Below, piece by piece: positions 8,059 to 22,507 of a stretch of 64,000 nucleotides of DNA. Both the position numbers and the translations under genes were made by a program. The notes under the pieces are model-generated. The model saw nothing but the letters and a program-made list of their open reading frames with translations. It did not search any database and was not told where the DNA came from. The stretch is from Acanthornis magna (Eukaryota > Chordata > Aves > Passeriformes > Acanthizidae), in the NCBI GenBank assembly GCA_036785705.1, contig JAWUZG010000360.1, forward strand, positions 1 through 64,000, in the 5' to 3' direction. Numbering within the stretch: position 1 is the first letter of the stretch; each line of letters begins with the position of its first letter.

Positions 8059-11000
8059 CTCTCCTCTAACAAGTAATAAGGAAGCAGGGTATCTAGCTTA
8101 GATTCTAGCTCTTTTTAAAATTGTGTTAAAATTGTAGGGGGTCACAGCTGAGGAAATTCTGCCAATATCACACCAAAAACTTCCTGCTTCACAGTATGAA
8201 GCCTGGTACAGTGGAAATCCTATTAAGACAAATATTTACAGATAAAAATGATGTTGAATGAAAGTTTCAGTGTTCTCTTTTTCATCAGCAGTTACGCAAA
8301 TCACTTTCTGCTCCACCACAAATATTGATTTATATTAATCACAAAACCTTCATGACTTGCAGGCATGAAAGAAAATCAATACAGTAATGGTTGGTTTTCT
8401 GCTAGCCAGCACATTTGTGTGACAGAAGAGGGCACACAATGAAGCCCTGTGGTAAGTCTGTAGGTAAACGGATGAGAAATGTGAGAGCAAAAATGCTGGT
8501 AGTGAATGGGAAGTAAATCCTTTAACAGCCCTAACACAAATATGCTTTGAATGCTGATTTTACTCCATCTCAGAAGCCTATATTTAGAATTCAGCATGGG
8601 AGAACAGCTCTAGGAACCACATTTCCACAAGGCATTTGGTACATCTCAGACTTATTATTCAGATGCTACTGACAGATCTCCTGTCCTACTCTTCATACGT
8701 AAAAATTGCCACAATGAAGCTTAATTATTCAATAGTAACAGTGCATTTCATTCATACACACTTCTCTGTAAAACAGACACTGCTGTGTAACTCCATGACC
8801 AATGTAACAATGTGCTCTTTAAAATAACACCTCCATGATCTCAAACATACCTGTGTCAGAAAAGTCAGCATACAGATGAATTACTACTTCTGTGTCACTG
8901 GAACTGATATAACAGGATCTGTAGCATGAAAACCAAAGCACAGATGCCAGCTGAATCACACAGCTGATAGAACGAGACTAAAAGAGAGTAAAATACATCC
9001 ATCTGTCCTGACTGAGGTGCTGACTTCTTAGACTACTCTGTCTCCTGAAATGCACAAGGCCAGTGCAGTCAACAGAGAGATTCTTGTTTATGTTTGCAAT
9101 GAATTTTCACATAGACCTTTTTCTACTGAATTGTGGTTTACCGCTCACAAGCTGAATCTAGTTCTGCTTAAAAAAAATAGTGCTATTAGTCTATGCAATT
9201 CTGTAATGGAGTAGGAAATAAAGATTATAAAAAGTCACTGAATGCACTCTCTTAAAGTGTCCCAAAATTCCTTTTGCAGATAAGAAATTTTGGGGAAAGT
9301 CAGTTTTCTTTTTGTAGTGCACCAGGGAGGCAAAACTGCATGCCACAATCTTAATTACAGTTTTACATGCTCGGAAATGAGCTATGCTGTCAGTAGTTTG
9401 TAGCTACAGTAAATGAAAGCAGAATCTACTTTTCAGTGACAGAAGACAACATAAGAAAAGTATGAGTATGCATTAGTAGCACTTAAAGAGATTATGATAT
9501 GGCTGAAGATTTTTATAACATTAACTTCCAATATTAATGAATGCACATGAATTTCAGACATAACAATTTCTATTTAATTTACAAGGCTGCCAGTTTGTCT
9601 TTAAAGACAATTCAAAAGGGAAACAAAAATGACAATCACAAAAAAAATACCTATTTAAATCTTTAATCTGTGGAACCTGCTTCACAAATGAACTCTTTGC
9701 AGTAATGCATTCCTGTCTTGATAAAATGTTGAGATTTGCAAGGAAATGAACAGATACTATTTTCTAATTCTCTCTAGAAACCCAGAAAAGAACGGTTAGG
9801 TTCTATTGACCCTGTCTAAATGAAGCTGGAGGAACTGTCCAGAGCATATGAATATAATATAAATATAAAAATATAATAAAAACTGTAAATTTGGAGGTGG
9901 TAGTCTTGACCAGGTTGGTTGATGTTCTTTCTACTGAGGTCTGCTTTTCTCCTGTGAAGTTACTGACTGTAATGCAGGTGAATAACAACCAACAAGAAAC
10001 TGGTAACAAAAGTGTAATGGATTATTGCATCAATGATTTCTGTGATTTCACTTAAGGTGATAATTTGCTACTAAATTCTGCTATTTAGAGGTTGAATTAT
10101 CTCAAAATTGTATTGTAATTTAAACAATTGGTAAAAGTCCTAAAGTAGGAATGCTAATATGGGCTTTAGAGGGGAAGAAAAAAGCAACAAGAAGGAAGAT
10201 TTAACAAAATATTTGGAAATTTTAAAAATAATTTTACTCTGTAAGTGCAAAGAAGGTGAGTATGCATTTTATGGAATTCAGTAAGCGAAAAAATTTATCT
10301 GCAACCATTATTTCTCCTTCTTTGTATACAGAACCCCTATATAATGTGAGAAATCACTGAAAAATATTTTACTAAAAACAAGACTAGTGTAATATCATGC
10401 AGCCTAAGGAAAAATTGTGGAGTTTTTATACATCAAAATGCTTTACAGAATGAAATGTTCTGGATTTTTTTTTTTTTTTTTAATTTTGAAAATATAAGTG
10501 TTTTCCTGGTACTTTCAATACAAACAAAAGTACTTTGGAACAAAAGCCTCAAAACATTTAATGCAAGCACTGGAATATATTTCCCTGAGTCCTTATGTAA
10601 TGTTACTTTTCAAAAAAGACAACTTCAGTGCAAAACCTGCAATCCTCAAGCCATGGAGAACTGTGGGAGCTGTAGTTCCAGCGACTGTCACTTCACCTTC
10701 TCCGTCACCTGCAAACTCTGTGGTCAGACTCAGCCTTTTGCCAAATTCAGAATATCTCTGCACACAGAGATCTGGGGGTCAGGCAGTACAGGAGGAGTGA
10801 AGAATGAGGGAAGAACGCACCCACACACAGCTCCCACGAGGCACCAGAGCAGCACACACCTGCCACACACACCTCAAAGTCACCTGAAATGAGACTCCAC
10901 AACTCAGCAAACTGTTTTCATTTTGTTTGATTCAAACTAAAGGTTTACTTTAGATTTCCATGGCAGAATATTTGCATCTGAAGGCACTGAGAGGGAGCTG

Positions 11001-12570
11001 AGGTTATTGGGTTTTATGACCAGAAGAGACATGAAACCAGAGACATGAATGAGGCTCTCCAGCAACTCACAGAATTCATCAGTCATGTGTTTCCTACCCT
11101 GCAAGAACTTCAGCTCCACACAGTAGCAATATTCCCTCCCGGCTAAATTCTATGCCTATGTAATTATATCCAGTTCTGCTGCAGTTAATAAAGCGGCAGA
11201 AATTTACAGCAAGGGTTAGCACACCAATCTCAGCCACCTTCAGCCTTGGTATTAAGCACAGAATATCTCCATTTATCTCATTTGTTCCTTTCATAAACAT
11301 CTTTAGAAGAGTTCTACCTATTGCATAAGAATTTATTTCCTCAAATTACTACATCACGCATCAGAGTAATTTCAACACTTATTTCCTTTCAACAATTCAG
11401 ATAATTATGTTTAAGGACTTAGAACAAGCTTACATAAAGTCACTTTACTTTATTTATTATGTGACGGTTGCTGTATTACTCATGAGTAACCAGAGCCTGT
11501 CACATTGCAAAATTTCATGAATAATATGTCATATATTATGCATGCATGTATAGTTCAGCATTGTCAAATATAACCAATTAATAAAACAAACGAAGAATGC
11601 ATAATTGAAGTGCTAAATCTGAGAACTCAGAATTGAAATTACTAACAGAGGATTACCCATCTGCCAGGAAAATATCCATTGTAAGCAATCCGAGTGCAGT
11701 CAACCAATCTACAGTTTTTTTTAAAAATTAAGTATTGCTATTAGAAACTGATTATACTTTTTAACAGCAATAAATCCCCATGAAATTAGTTATTGTTTAC
11801 CATAGCTGTAGCATTAACCTTTTGAAGCAAATTTAGCAAATTGCTAGCTAATGCTAATGACCAATTTTGAAAGGGATTACTCCTTAATTATATCATATAC
11901 AGTAGTAGTCATAAGATAGGATCATTTTGACGCCAGCTGCATCTTAACAGGAACAGTCTGAATTGGAACGAAGAACATTAACCCAAAATCAGTAGGTCGT
12001 ATAATTAGAAGGAGCATGAGGACTACTCAGATGTGGTTTTTTTTGTATGACCAGGAAAAAAGAAACACCTTTGGTTTACATTAGAATGATCATGCTCTTT
12101 TAAAAGAATAGCTAAAGCGTGAACAACTGCTCCCAAGGACCTATCTATTGTCAGACTTATGCAGTGTGCTTGCTCAATTGTTTGCTTCGTGTGACCTAAC
12201 CACCAGGACACAAGGGAACATGGGACAGCCTTATTTTCAAGGCAGACATTTATTATTTAGGAGACCCTGAGTTACAAAGCTTTTAGAAAGGGCCACTAGC
12301 TTCTTTTCTTACAAAACCACCACCAACATAGCAAATAATCTCTTCAAAACCTGTTTATTCTATATAATATGTTACGAGCCACTGCAGCTATTAGTATTAA
12401 ATGCAAATTTCAGAATCTGATCAATATATGCAAGATCGTTTAATTAAATTGGTGTTAGTTTTATCTGTGGTTGAAATGGAATAAAATGGAAAATGATTGT
12501 CACAATTCCATTGCCTCTTATTCCAAAGGAGCTGCTGGATGTGCTTTTGACCCCAACTCAGGCAGAGTTT

Positions 12571-12634
12571 CAGGGGGTTTCAGGGGGTGAAATTGTAGCA
12601 AAGAATTCAGGGGGTGAAATTGTAGCAAAGAATT
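12571..12634. repeat. 27-bp direct tandem duplication
   Basis: Two adjacent 27-bp units at 12581-12607 and 12608-12634 begin CAGGGGGTGAAATTGTAGC and look identical. A partial unit, CAGGGGGTTT, precedes them at 12571-12580. The unit length is a multiple of three and the frame through it stays open, but there is no other sign of coding. Confidence 0.9.
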
Positions 12635-12800
12635 CTTCTTACAAGAAGCAGGGATTTTCTAGCACCTCCAAGAACCAAGGAGCTCCTGCCACAACAGAAG
12701 TGCAAGAGCAATGGTTGTAGGCTGCTGCTGTGCCAACTCCGGCAACTGAAGCCATCTCCTCAACTCCAAATAAATTAAGCACTCTCCAGCATCTTCTGTA

Positions 12801-12856
12801 TATTCTACCCCATGCAATTAGGTCAGGAAGATGACCTAATTGCAGGGTGTAGAATA
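12801..12856. repeat. Long hairpin, 25-bp arms with 6-base loop
   Basis: The arm at 12801-12825 pairs with 12832-12856 at 23 of 25 positions, with a GGAAGA loop at 12826-12831. The two mismatches are at arm positions 9 and 12. It is the strongest small inverted repeat I found in the window. It could be the remnant of a short inverted-repeat element, a structured RNA hairpin if transcribed, or a replication-born palindrome. No terminal duplications were noticed. Confidence 0.85.
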
Positions 12857-15800
12857 AGTAGAAGCACAAAATGTCCACATTTATGCTTGTAGAAGCAGAG
12901 TCCCCCGAAATGGGGAAAAAATCAGATCTTCCAAGCAGAAAATGAGGATATTTAGCAAAATGCAGCAATGTTCTACAGCAAGTGCAACTCACAGCAGCCA
13001 TTTCTGCCCATGGCTTTGTGACATTGGCAAGTGGCTGCCACGTCACTGCCAGCACAGTGGCCTCCATCTCTTCTCCCTTAGTACAGCTGAAGAGCTGGTT
13101 TTAGAGTATGGGAGGAGCTCACTCTCTCTCCTGCAGATAACCAAGTGCTCCCTAAAGCACAAGATCTGATATGGAGGCACAAGTGATATTTACTCCAAAC
13201 CTCATTTCAGGCTCATTTAAGATTGATCTGCAGTACAAATGACAAAGTATTTGTCATATATAAATTTGCTAAAATGAAATAAAGTAAATGGCACACAAAA
13301 TCTCATGTAATCCCCTGGTTAATCAAAACTGCTAAAGGGCTTAAATACTTAAAGTATTACAGCTCCAACTTGAAAATCATCTTTTTTCATGTTTGTTACT
13401 TATTTTTGTGCATGGCTAAGATGAGTAAAATCTCGAACCAGAGGGATAACTACTCCCAAACACGCAGGCATTTGGATCCAGATCTGAACTTTGTGGTTGG
13501 CCTTGCCTCCCACTGGCTGAAGCCCAAACCTCCATTACCAAGCACCCCAAACTGTGATACTGATGAGAACACATGTGGGAAACTTTGCTCTTACGCACAT
13601 ATAACTCCAAAGTTGTCACCACTTCCCTCTCCACAGCCTTGGCTGTGAATGAAGCCCAGTGGTGCCGCAGTTCATTCTTCCTCCTCTTTATATTCATATT
13701 TTCTCCCCACTTTGAAATATATTTTCATACAATGCCAACTGGAAGCCCTCAAAGCTGGAATGCTTGCTGTCAGTTAGACTATGCAAGGGAGGCAAATTTT
13801 ATTGGAAACATTCCTTCCTTTCCTTTTAAGTTTTGCTGCTCCCACGCTGTTGTTGGCAGCTTTAGATCCATATCAGAAGAAAAGCATGTAAAATGCATGC
13901 AGTTAGGCAGTGGTCCTCTAAGGCACTTCATGTGCACAAATATCTGCAGCTGTGCACTGCTTCTGATCTGCAGGAGACTTCATATGGGCACTGAGATCAG
14001 CACACATCAAATCCCTGTTATTAAACACATGTGTCTTTAAAGCAATGAGCCTTAATTCCTGTTAAGAGAGTCCAATAAGAAGAAGAAAAATAAATTATAT
14101 TCGCCCCTAGCAGAAGGGAAATGACAATCTCATTCTCTCTGTTCAGGTCATACCAGCCCGGAAATGCAAGAACATAAAAGACTAATAAGGCTTATAGTGA
14201 GATGTCTTAAAAATCCTGAAGTACACTTAGCATTCAAATAATATTTACAGTTTTTTCCTCTCTATATATAGCCAGATGTCTGTTATGACTTAACACTCTT
14301 GGTAGGCAGCAAGAACAGTCAGCTAAAAGCCAAAACTAAGTGCATTCAGATTCCTACCTGATGTATATTTTTAACCATGAAGATGAGAAGCTGGGAACAA
14401 ATTAACAGGCAAGGTATTAATCTCAAAGCACATTTATATTGAGTTTAACTGTCTTACTGAAAGTAATCCTTATAAACTAAGGAGCACAGAGCATAACAAA
14501 GGAGAAGTTAAGTGATAATTGAGGAGTTGCTATATGCAAGTGAGACTAGCTGACGCAAAAGTCCACTTTGGCTTCATGCCCTGAAATCATATGCTGCAAA
14601 TGAAGTAAAAACAAGAAGGAGATTGATGGAAAAGCCAATGAATAGTAACACTTCCTTGCAATTATTATTTTTCTTTCTTATATATGAATTGAGATATAAC
14701 TCCATGCTGACCTTTGAAATACATGCCTAAAAAGTACAGCATTTTAGCCCTGAGTTTAGGAAATGTAATGTAAGATGAGAGACTTAGGAAGGCATACAGC
14801 AATAATTCGCAGGAAATACTGCACTTCTGTCATGTAATTTTACAACCAACATAAATTCATATGGGTACATATTTCAGCTGGCTTCTAGAGAGCTACCCAT
14901 CAGTACAAATCCCCACGGAATGGAGCAGCCATACACCTCAAAAGATATTGGCATTAGTAGAACCATATCTTGCAGCCTTGCTCATGCAGAAATTCCTACC
15001 AACACCTTGAGAAATGTTACTGGTACAAAAAATTTAGGACACAACAGAAAAGCTGGCAATATGCTGAACAGAGGCCTCTTTCTTTTTCTAGACTCTGCTT
15101 GCCAGGTTACTGATAAAATCAAATCTTTATACATGGTTGTGTTTCTGCCCTGCTTTTGAGATTTGCACTCTATGTGCAAATCTATATTTGGGCCTTTATC
15201 CATGGCTGTGCACAAGGTGTTTCAGGACATCTCTCCAGCCTGAGCACAAGCCCTAGAGGATCCAGTGGTACTGATGGGCACAGCAACTCACAAAAGACTC
15301 ACAGCTATCATCTACAAGGAATATTCAATGATATGCATAGAACAGGTTGGTGATTCCTACCCTAGCACCCTTGTGTTTCTAGTGAATATATAGATCCAAC
15401 AGGACACACACCCTGGCAAAAGTTTAGATATTTCTGATTTTACTTACAGAAGGACAAAGTCTTGGTGGTTACATTTAGCAGGGAAATAAAAGAATTGCTG
15501 CTTTTTAAGTCTTTTAATACTGGATTTTTAAATAATTCATTCTACATGTATAATATGTAATTGAATTATCCTAGGCAACAATCAGCTGGAAAAGGCTGGA
15601 GATTTTTTAGGGTTATTTTTGCTTTACTTCCCAGTGTAGTATAATCTTAAATTGCAGATATGGGTATCTGACATTATACTATGCCAAGAAAAACCCTTCA
15701 CACTTCCATTTATTTTTTCTACTCAGCAGATGGCCATTTAGTGGATGCAAGCTTCTGCACTGAGGTGTATAAGAGCTGCTCTTATAACCTTTATCTTTGG

Positions 15801-17450
15801 AGTGAGGTAGGCTTGGTACCTTTTAGTTACTTTCCTTCAGTGTGAGCCTGCCACTGAGATTTGTTTTCTTGTCCTTGCTGTGAAATTATGAGTCTTGGTT
15901 GTGTTTGTTTCAAAAATACTGCAATTGATAATATATACAAAGTTCTCCTTGCAAGGCAGTCCCTAACCAATTCACAGGTAATATAAGTCTCTTTCCTAAA
16001 GCTGATGTCAGGAATACTTTGTCACTTGAAGTGAGGCAGAAACAAGCTTCAAATTCACATTGATCACCCCCTCTCCAAAACACTGACATTTCAATTCCTA
16101 TATCCCTCTGCTGCACAACTGATAGGCCTGGGCAATTCATTCTTGTTTTCCTGCATTCCCAATCTGCCCTTACCAGCTGTCCTTACACTGAAAACCAACT
16201 CGTGTTTGCAACTGGATGCGTAAAATATGACTTAAAAAAACATACCAGTAACAGTGAAGATGTGAATATGAAAATACTAAATGCCAGACTGTTGTTGACT
16301 TTGATATTTCATGTTTGATGAACAAACTGGGATTCCCAAGTTGAGGAAGTGGTAATTAGCATGGTGGCTGCCTCAAGTACACATCCATCCCTGTGAACAG
16401 GATAGTCCTGATATCTGTTAAGAGGTGGTAATAGACTGCATTCTTCATCCTTCTAACACCTAAAGCCTCATTGTGAAGGTAACACACATGCAACTTGTGA
16501 TAAACCTGCAAACCCCAAAGTCCTCTTAGTGGCATCAGCCCTGTTCATATCAAATGAGCATTTATTTTCCTTAAATTCAGAAATCATGTGATGACTCATC
16601 AAGTATTGGCAAAGCTCTCTGCAGGCAATAAGAGAGTGGTGAGTAGAACAGAGACTTAGTGGATGTGTTGAAAATGCCACAAAGAACAATGTGTAACCAA
16701 TGTTATTTGGCATATATGCCCATATTTTATAGTACAAGGTGTTAGTAGCTGTCTGTCAAGGAATAAAAATATAACAATAGTCATGATGTCTTGTACCACT
16801 CCTCTGCCTTCTCATAAAGCATAAATACTCAGCTTTTACCTCCATGTTTAAGAATCGGTGATATTACAGTAATATTTAGAACTTCTTTACCTTAAGCAGT
16901 AAAAATAACTTCACTGAGGAATTATGAATTCAACTTCAATGGCCAAATTAAGGATTTGGTTTCAGCTCAACATTCTCTTGGGACCTGCTTATTCAGTAAT
17001 TATATTCACAAAACAAAACAAAACAAAAACCCCCAGGACTTCTTAATTTTACTGAACTTTTACAGTTCCTCCCAGTCTTTCCTATGAGTTTTTTAATCAG
17101 TGGAGTCATTAAACTGAAGGAATTCTGCATTTGTCTGCACAGTAAAGATCGGATTGTGATCACATACTTCTTTTACTATGAATTTTTCAATCTTTAGACA
17201 AGGACTAGGGAAAAAGGATAGAGCAGTTAAATAAGAAAGAAAAGTAAGAAAAATATAAACCCAAGCATTTAGTCTTAATTCAGATTATTTTCTGATGTAC
17301 CTTTTTATACAAAATTCATCATAATTCACTCTTTTTCCTTGGTCTTGCTGAAAAATATGTTAAGAAAAATTGCGTCTGCCTTGTCTGAGAGAGCTGGTGC
17401 ATATTCAAAAAATCTATGGGTCAGTGAAAATGGAGTTTTATGATAGAACA

Positions 17451-17503
17451 CAAAATACAGTATAAAAAAGTATACAAAATACAGTATAAAAAGTATACAA
17501 AAT
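17451..17503. repeat. 24-bp tandem duplication
   Basis: Units start CAAAATACAGTATAAAA at 17451 and 17475. The second is one A shorter, and a third begins CAAAAT at 17498 and stops. AT-rich local duplication. Confidence 0.85.
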
Positions 17504-20500
17504 GTAATAAAATAAGAGGAAGCAAAACTTGCTACAAGCAAATTTCATCATTTCATACTGTGGTGCATCTGCATAAAACAGCAGCTGGAACTGCTCTGCA
17601 GCCTTTATAACCTTCTGTTCGTGGTTCTCAACACACGGAGTTACTGGCGTTGTATGTGCACAGAAACTGCCACACCATTATCACACAGGAAAGCGAACAC
17701 ATTATTATTTTCTCCCTTTTCTCCCATCCCTAGCTAATGTCTCATCATAACAACCTCATCAGCTATCACCGATAATCTGCCCTACCTCTTATCTTCATCT
17801 CAAATGCAACTCAAAAAATGACTCTAAGGTAATAACCATGGCCAGCCTGGCTGTGAGCTGAAGGCAGACAGGGAACTGCGAAAAGCAGCACGTGCAAAAG
17901 GCTGACCTTCAAAACAGCCATTTGCAAAACGTATGTGCTGCCATAAAATAACATTAAGTAACCTTTCCTGTGCTGCTGCTCTCAGTTTCACACCGAGGCT
18001 GATCAACACTGCCCTGCAGCACCCACACACTCATGAAGGTTCCTGGTTTAAAGTCATTTAGCCTAATAATACCACTAGCTTGAAAATAGCCTAGTGTACC
18101 CCACAGAGGTGGCAACAAAGCAAAAGCCAAGCCAGGCCAGACAGCCCAAAGTGTCCCCCCCAGCAGATGACCCCACTGGCTGCCTGGGACAGGCACGACC
18201 CCCACCTGCAGAAACCCTCAAAGACAGAAGCACTTTCTGGGCCAACCAGCTAGACCGTACAAAATGAAGTTGATGTGGTGAATTCAGTGAATTTGGTACT
18301 TCTGTGAAAGGAGTCAGTTTTCCCTCCACCCTGCCCATCTATAACTTTGTGGGGAAGAGATTTTGATTTATAAGTTTTGTTTCATAAATAATGGCCTATG
18401 CCCATGAGACATCATGGGGCTCGCCATAACTGCCCTGGTGCCAAGGGATTCTTTTCCTAATATATACCTGAATATTAGACTGCGGGGCCCTGCATTCCCT
18501 CAACTTGCAGAAAACACTCAGCAATATTATCCAGACCAAAGAAGCTTGGGTACACAGCACGGCTTCAGCTGGAACTCTACTCCATTCACCCACAGTGGGC
18601 TAACGACTGCAGCTCAGAGCATGAGGAGCACACAATAAAAAAAGAGTTTGAAGACAACTTTTTTCCTCCACACCACTCATTTACTCTCCCTGGTGTTGCT
18701 CAGGCCTCACAGCTCCCCAGTTCACAGCAGGAACTTCAACCCAGTGTGTTATGACAGGCATATTCCAGTGGCTAAGGCAGCCCCACTGGCAGTCTTATTC
18801 ACAAACTCCTTCCAGCATTTCAAAAATTAAAAATAAGCTGATTTGCCATGCATGTGAGATACTTCTTCCACACACAAGTCCACCTGCAAACATAAATTTT
18901 AAATGTTCCTTTCTCCATTACTTATTCCCTCCATACTTTGTGCTTATACATTGTGGAGCACAGAATGATCTGTTGTTCATTTAAGAGCTTAAAAATCCAT
19001 ACCAGTTTCCCGGAACTAAAGCCAACACACTGCTTTACTCAAGCGAGATCTACTCCACAAAACACAATTACCCAGCAATTGACTACACATCAATGGGACA
19101 GCACATGATTAGACAACAGTGGGGAATCCTAATGATCCCCTGTGAGAATTAGGGGAGTGCAAGCCTCTCATTTTCTGCTCCATGATGTGTAGATGAAAAG
19201 CGCACTGGAAAGAATACAAAATGAACGGCAGTATTTCTGTGCACATCCTAACTTCATTCCCATGGGAATGTGGAAATCTAACAAGACCATGATTATCACA
19301 TGGAAGACAAAAAAACCACTGACCACAATGTCTTATTTAAAAGCACAATGACTTGTCCACATCTTTAGCCCTGATGTTTTCAAAGTGGCTCTTAGACACA
19401 CATACTCAACTCCAAAGTATTTGGGAGCTCGCCAACATCCACAGGTAGGTGGCAGATCCACTGTGCCACAGCTCTAGGGAAACTTCACCTGACTCTGAGT
19501 GGAGGATTACTCCTCTGACAGAGCACTGCAGTGGAATTAATACAGCTCTCCCAAGGCCAGACATAGTGCAACAGCGTGCTGCAAGGACGCTGACCAATAT
19601 TTATTTGTTTATTCCATTCCCCATCACATGGGTAGGGGAGAGTTTGAACCATGCATATGGGTTTCTCTAATCTTCTGAAGAAGAAAATAATTTCAAAATG
19701 AGCTATAAACCATGATTTCACACTCTATTCACTTCAACCCAGGATATATCCAGGATATATTAACATCCCAAGAGAGATGTGAATGTTACCAAAGGCTGTC
19801 AAATTAACAGAAATACATTGACAAAAAGGATTAGGCTATGTTAGTGCAGCATTAATGGTGCTAAGTGATGGAAAAGCATGGCCTAGCTTACAGCAAAATT
19901 CCTTTTTTCCTGTTCACAAAAAGAAATGCAACTTCTGTCACCTGATTTTTGTCCTTGCTTGATTTGTTTGACATATTTTAAAGGGATTCTGTGGCTTTCT
20001 CTTTCATGGTTCTTTCACAATCAGTACTTTACAAGGTTTGACACATAAAAACTCCTCAACAGAGCTGATCAAATTGCTTCGCAGTTTTAGGAAATTTAGT
20101 GATGCATACGCTACAATACAAATTCAGCAATTATACAGGGAAATTAGGGCAGCAATGTCCAGCATGTGTAATTTTAGCAAATACCTCCTGTCTGGTGTGT
20201 ACTATCTTCCAGTAACTGGATTTTTGACTGCTTTAGGTCTCCTGTGTCACACAGTAAAAAAACAATGTTTCCCTTGTTCCCTGGGCAGACAATTTTGTGG
20301 AGCACATGCCAACATTATCAATGGGATTTGCCATACTAGATTAACCTCATCGTTCACCTTGTCCAGGACCAAGTGACTAATGTTATCCATATGGTATTTT
20401 CAAATATTACTTATTTTGCCACTCTCAGTAAGCCTAGTTTGATTTCCTTTCTTGGCAACAGATGTGCATTGAACAGGGCTCTCAGTGAGCAATAGCTCTC

Positions 20501-22465
20501 TAAAATGTAGCTCAGTTTTCTCTTGTTAACTTCATCCTCTCCCAAAGCATTCTTATCCCACTGCTCAATTGCTGTGCAATTAGTAAGCTTCCTTCTTTCT
20601 TTAGTTTTTCCTATCAATACAGTTCAGTAGAAAGCAGTATGTTTTGAAGACTGTTTGAAAGAATTAGATGGCTGATTTAGCCTGAAACTTATTTATTGTC
20701 ATGTTTGGTGATGATCAACACTGAAGAAGTGACAGTAAGGTACTTTTTACACTGCTCTAAGCTATAGTCAGCAAGGGACTGGGAGAGAAATTACTGGAAC
20801 ATTTCTATCTTCCCAGCATGCACAAATATCTACTGTTGTTGCAAGCATCTGAGACCTGCAGGTCTGGCTCAAAGCTGTCTCTCCTTCCACTGCTCTGATT
20901 CTGTGCCGAAATATCTCAGGTAGTCAGAAGAATCTGACAGCACATCTATCTTCCTGTTATTTATACTCACCAGTGTAGTACTTGAGCAGTTAATGATAAC
21001 ACGCAGTGTACCAACACCAATGTCCTTTGGCAAACATCACTTAGGACACTTCTTTTGCAAGCTGTACACATGTAAAGTGAATATTTCTCTTCTACTTGAG
21101 GAAGTAATAAAGCCTTGGAGTCAGAGACATTAAATTTACTCATCTATTGGGAGAGTTAGAAGATGAAATACAAAGGCTGCTATGCTGTATTTTGGATGAC
21201 CTTAGTTCTAAAGCACCCATGACTATGTGATGTTGTTTGCTCCCTGTCTCAAGTCATTCCCTGTACATTCAATTAGCAAAAATAATTGCTTCATCACAAA
21301 CTGAATAAAAATGCCAAGACCCATTTAGAGACAACAGCAATCATTAAAAAAAACCCATCTGCAGGAGAGCTGAAGGCATTTCAAATACGCATATGAGATT
21401 TAAAAATAGAAGAACACTTCAGAGTGTTCCAACTGCAGACAAAATCCTGTTTAATTTCAAAGGTGGCAGGGTTACTAATGCATCAGCTACTTCAAAGACA
21501 ACAAAATAAATTGCTTTTTTAAAACACTGGCAGTTCCTTCCAACATGATGGGAAATGCATAAGATTTACCAAATATGAAATGTAATGTGCACAGGTTGCT
21601 CAAAAGATGCCTTAATTTGCATGAGGGAGCATTACAAAAGGCATAACTTCTCATCACAGTTAGGCTTAGCTTTGGAAATTGCTGTTCAGTCGTGAACCTC
21701 AAATAGTCAACCCACAAGGCCATCTCTCCATTTTATTCCATAATGCTGGAAAAATAAAGTGTTGTTTATATAGCTGGAAGGCTTTGCTCTATTATAAAAC
21801 ACAACAGGAGAGCAATTTATTTAATATCATTATTTAGCATGTGCATGACCATAGATAAATAGCAATCCACTGAAGAATTTAAGGCCTCCCCTGAAATATT
21901 TTTACAATCCTCTCAAAACCAATGAACTTTTGACTCGGGACTGGGTTTTGTTTTCAACAATTATTTTTCCTAAATCTATTAGCAAGCTCTTATTAACCTT
22001 TGCACTAAATGCAATTAAAAACACAATACCATGCACACAGGAAGGGCATATGCCTGGTTACTGGGATCCTCATTCTCAAGCTGAGATGGCAAAAGTTGTT
22101 CCTCCACGTTGAGTTTTACTGGCTCCATACAGCAACTCGCCAATGAAGTTGCCAAATAAAATATGAAAAGCTATGTTTGGTTTATGGTTGAAAAGTCTTC
22201 CTTGCATTTAGGAGCTCATATAAACACAACACCGCATGGATAACAAAGTCTGAGCCCCTAGGCTTCTAAGGCGTGCTGTGCTGTGTCCTTTGGATGATAT
22301 TATCTCGATGGATCATATTGTCACCTGAAGTCTACCCATTTTAATGAAATTATAGTTTACTCTATGGATCAGGTGATCTTTTAAGATGCTTTCAGAAGAT
22401 GAGCATAAGGAAATATATAATGAAAACATTCAAGTTTATCAACAAAAACCTGAAGCCTGTGTTTC

Positions 22466-22466
<1 letters not shown>

Positions 22467-22502
<36 letters not shown>
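22467..22502 (+). repeat. A36 homopolymer
   Basis: An uninterrupted run of 36 A follows GTTTCC and precedes TTTGAGAG. The upstream sequence is not a recognised SINE or processed gene, so it is not called a retroposon tail. Its length may be affected by sequencing error. Confidence 0.9.

Positions 22503-22507
<5 letters not shown>

Larger units (their letters stand above)
8059..22466. other. AT-rich non-coding stretch, no gene recognised
   Basis: Open frames are short. The longest, about 145 codons at 10455-10892 and about 155 codons at 13573-14040 on the plus strand, carry no recognisable domain and begin in low-complexity or unremarkable sequence. Small structures are listed separately: a 27-bp duplication at 12581, a long hairpin at 12801 and a 24-bp duplication at 17451. 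A 14-bp perfect palindrome TTACTCATGAGTAA lies at 11476-11489, and a 9-bp-arm inverted repeat at 15768-15786. The stretch could be intron or intergenic DNA. Confidence 0.6.

Noticed and set aside
10455..10892. A 145-codon plus-strand frame with several cysteines
   Set aside because: It begins in a T-run and shows no known zinc-binding spacing. Length alone is not enough.
13573..14040. A 155-codon plus-strand frame
   Set aside because: No domain, no signal peptide logic, no splice context that I could support.
21412..21430. GAACACT/AGTGTTC dyad as a steroid-receptor element
   Set aside because: The spacing between half-sites is wrong for the known 3-base-spaced element.
22467..22502. A36 run as a possible retroposon tail
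   Set aside because: No recognisable SINE or processed transcript lies upstream, and no flanking duplication was seen.
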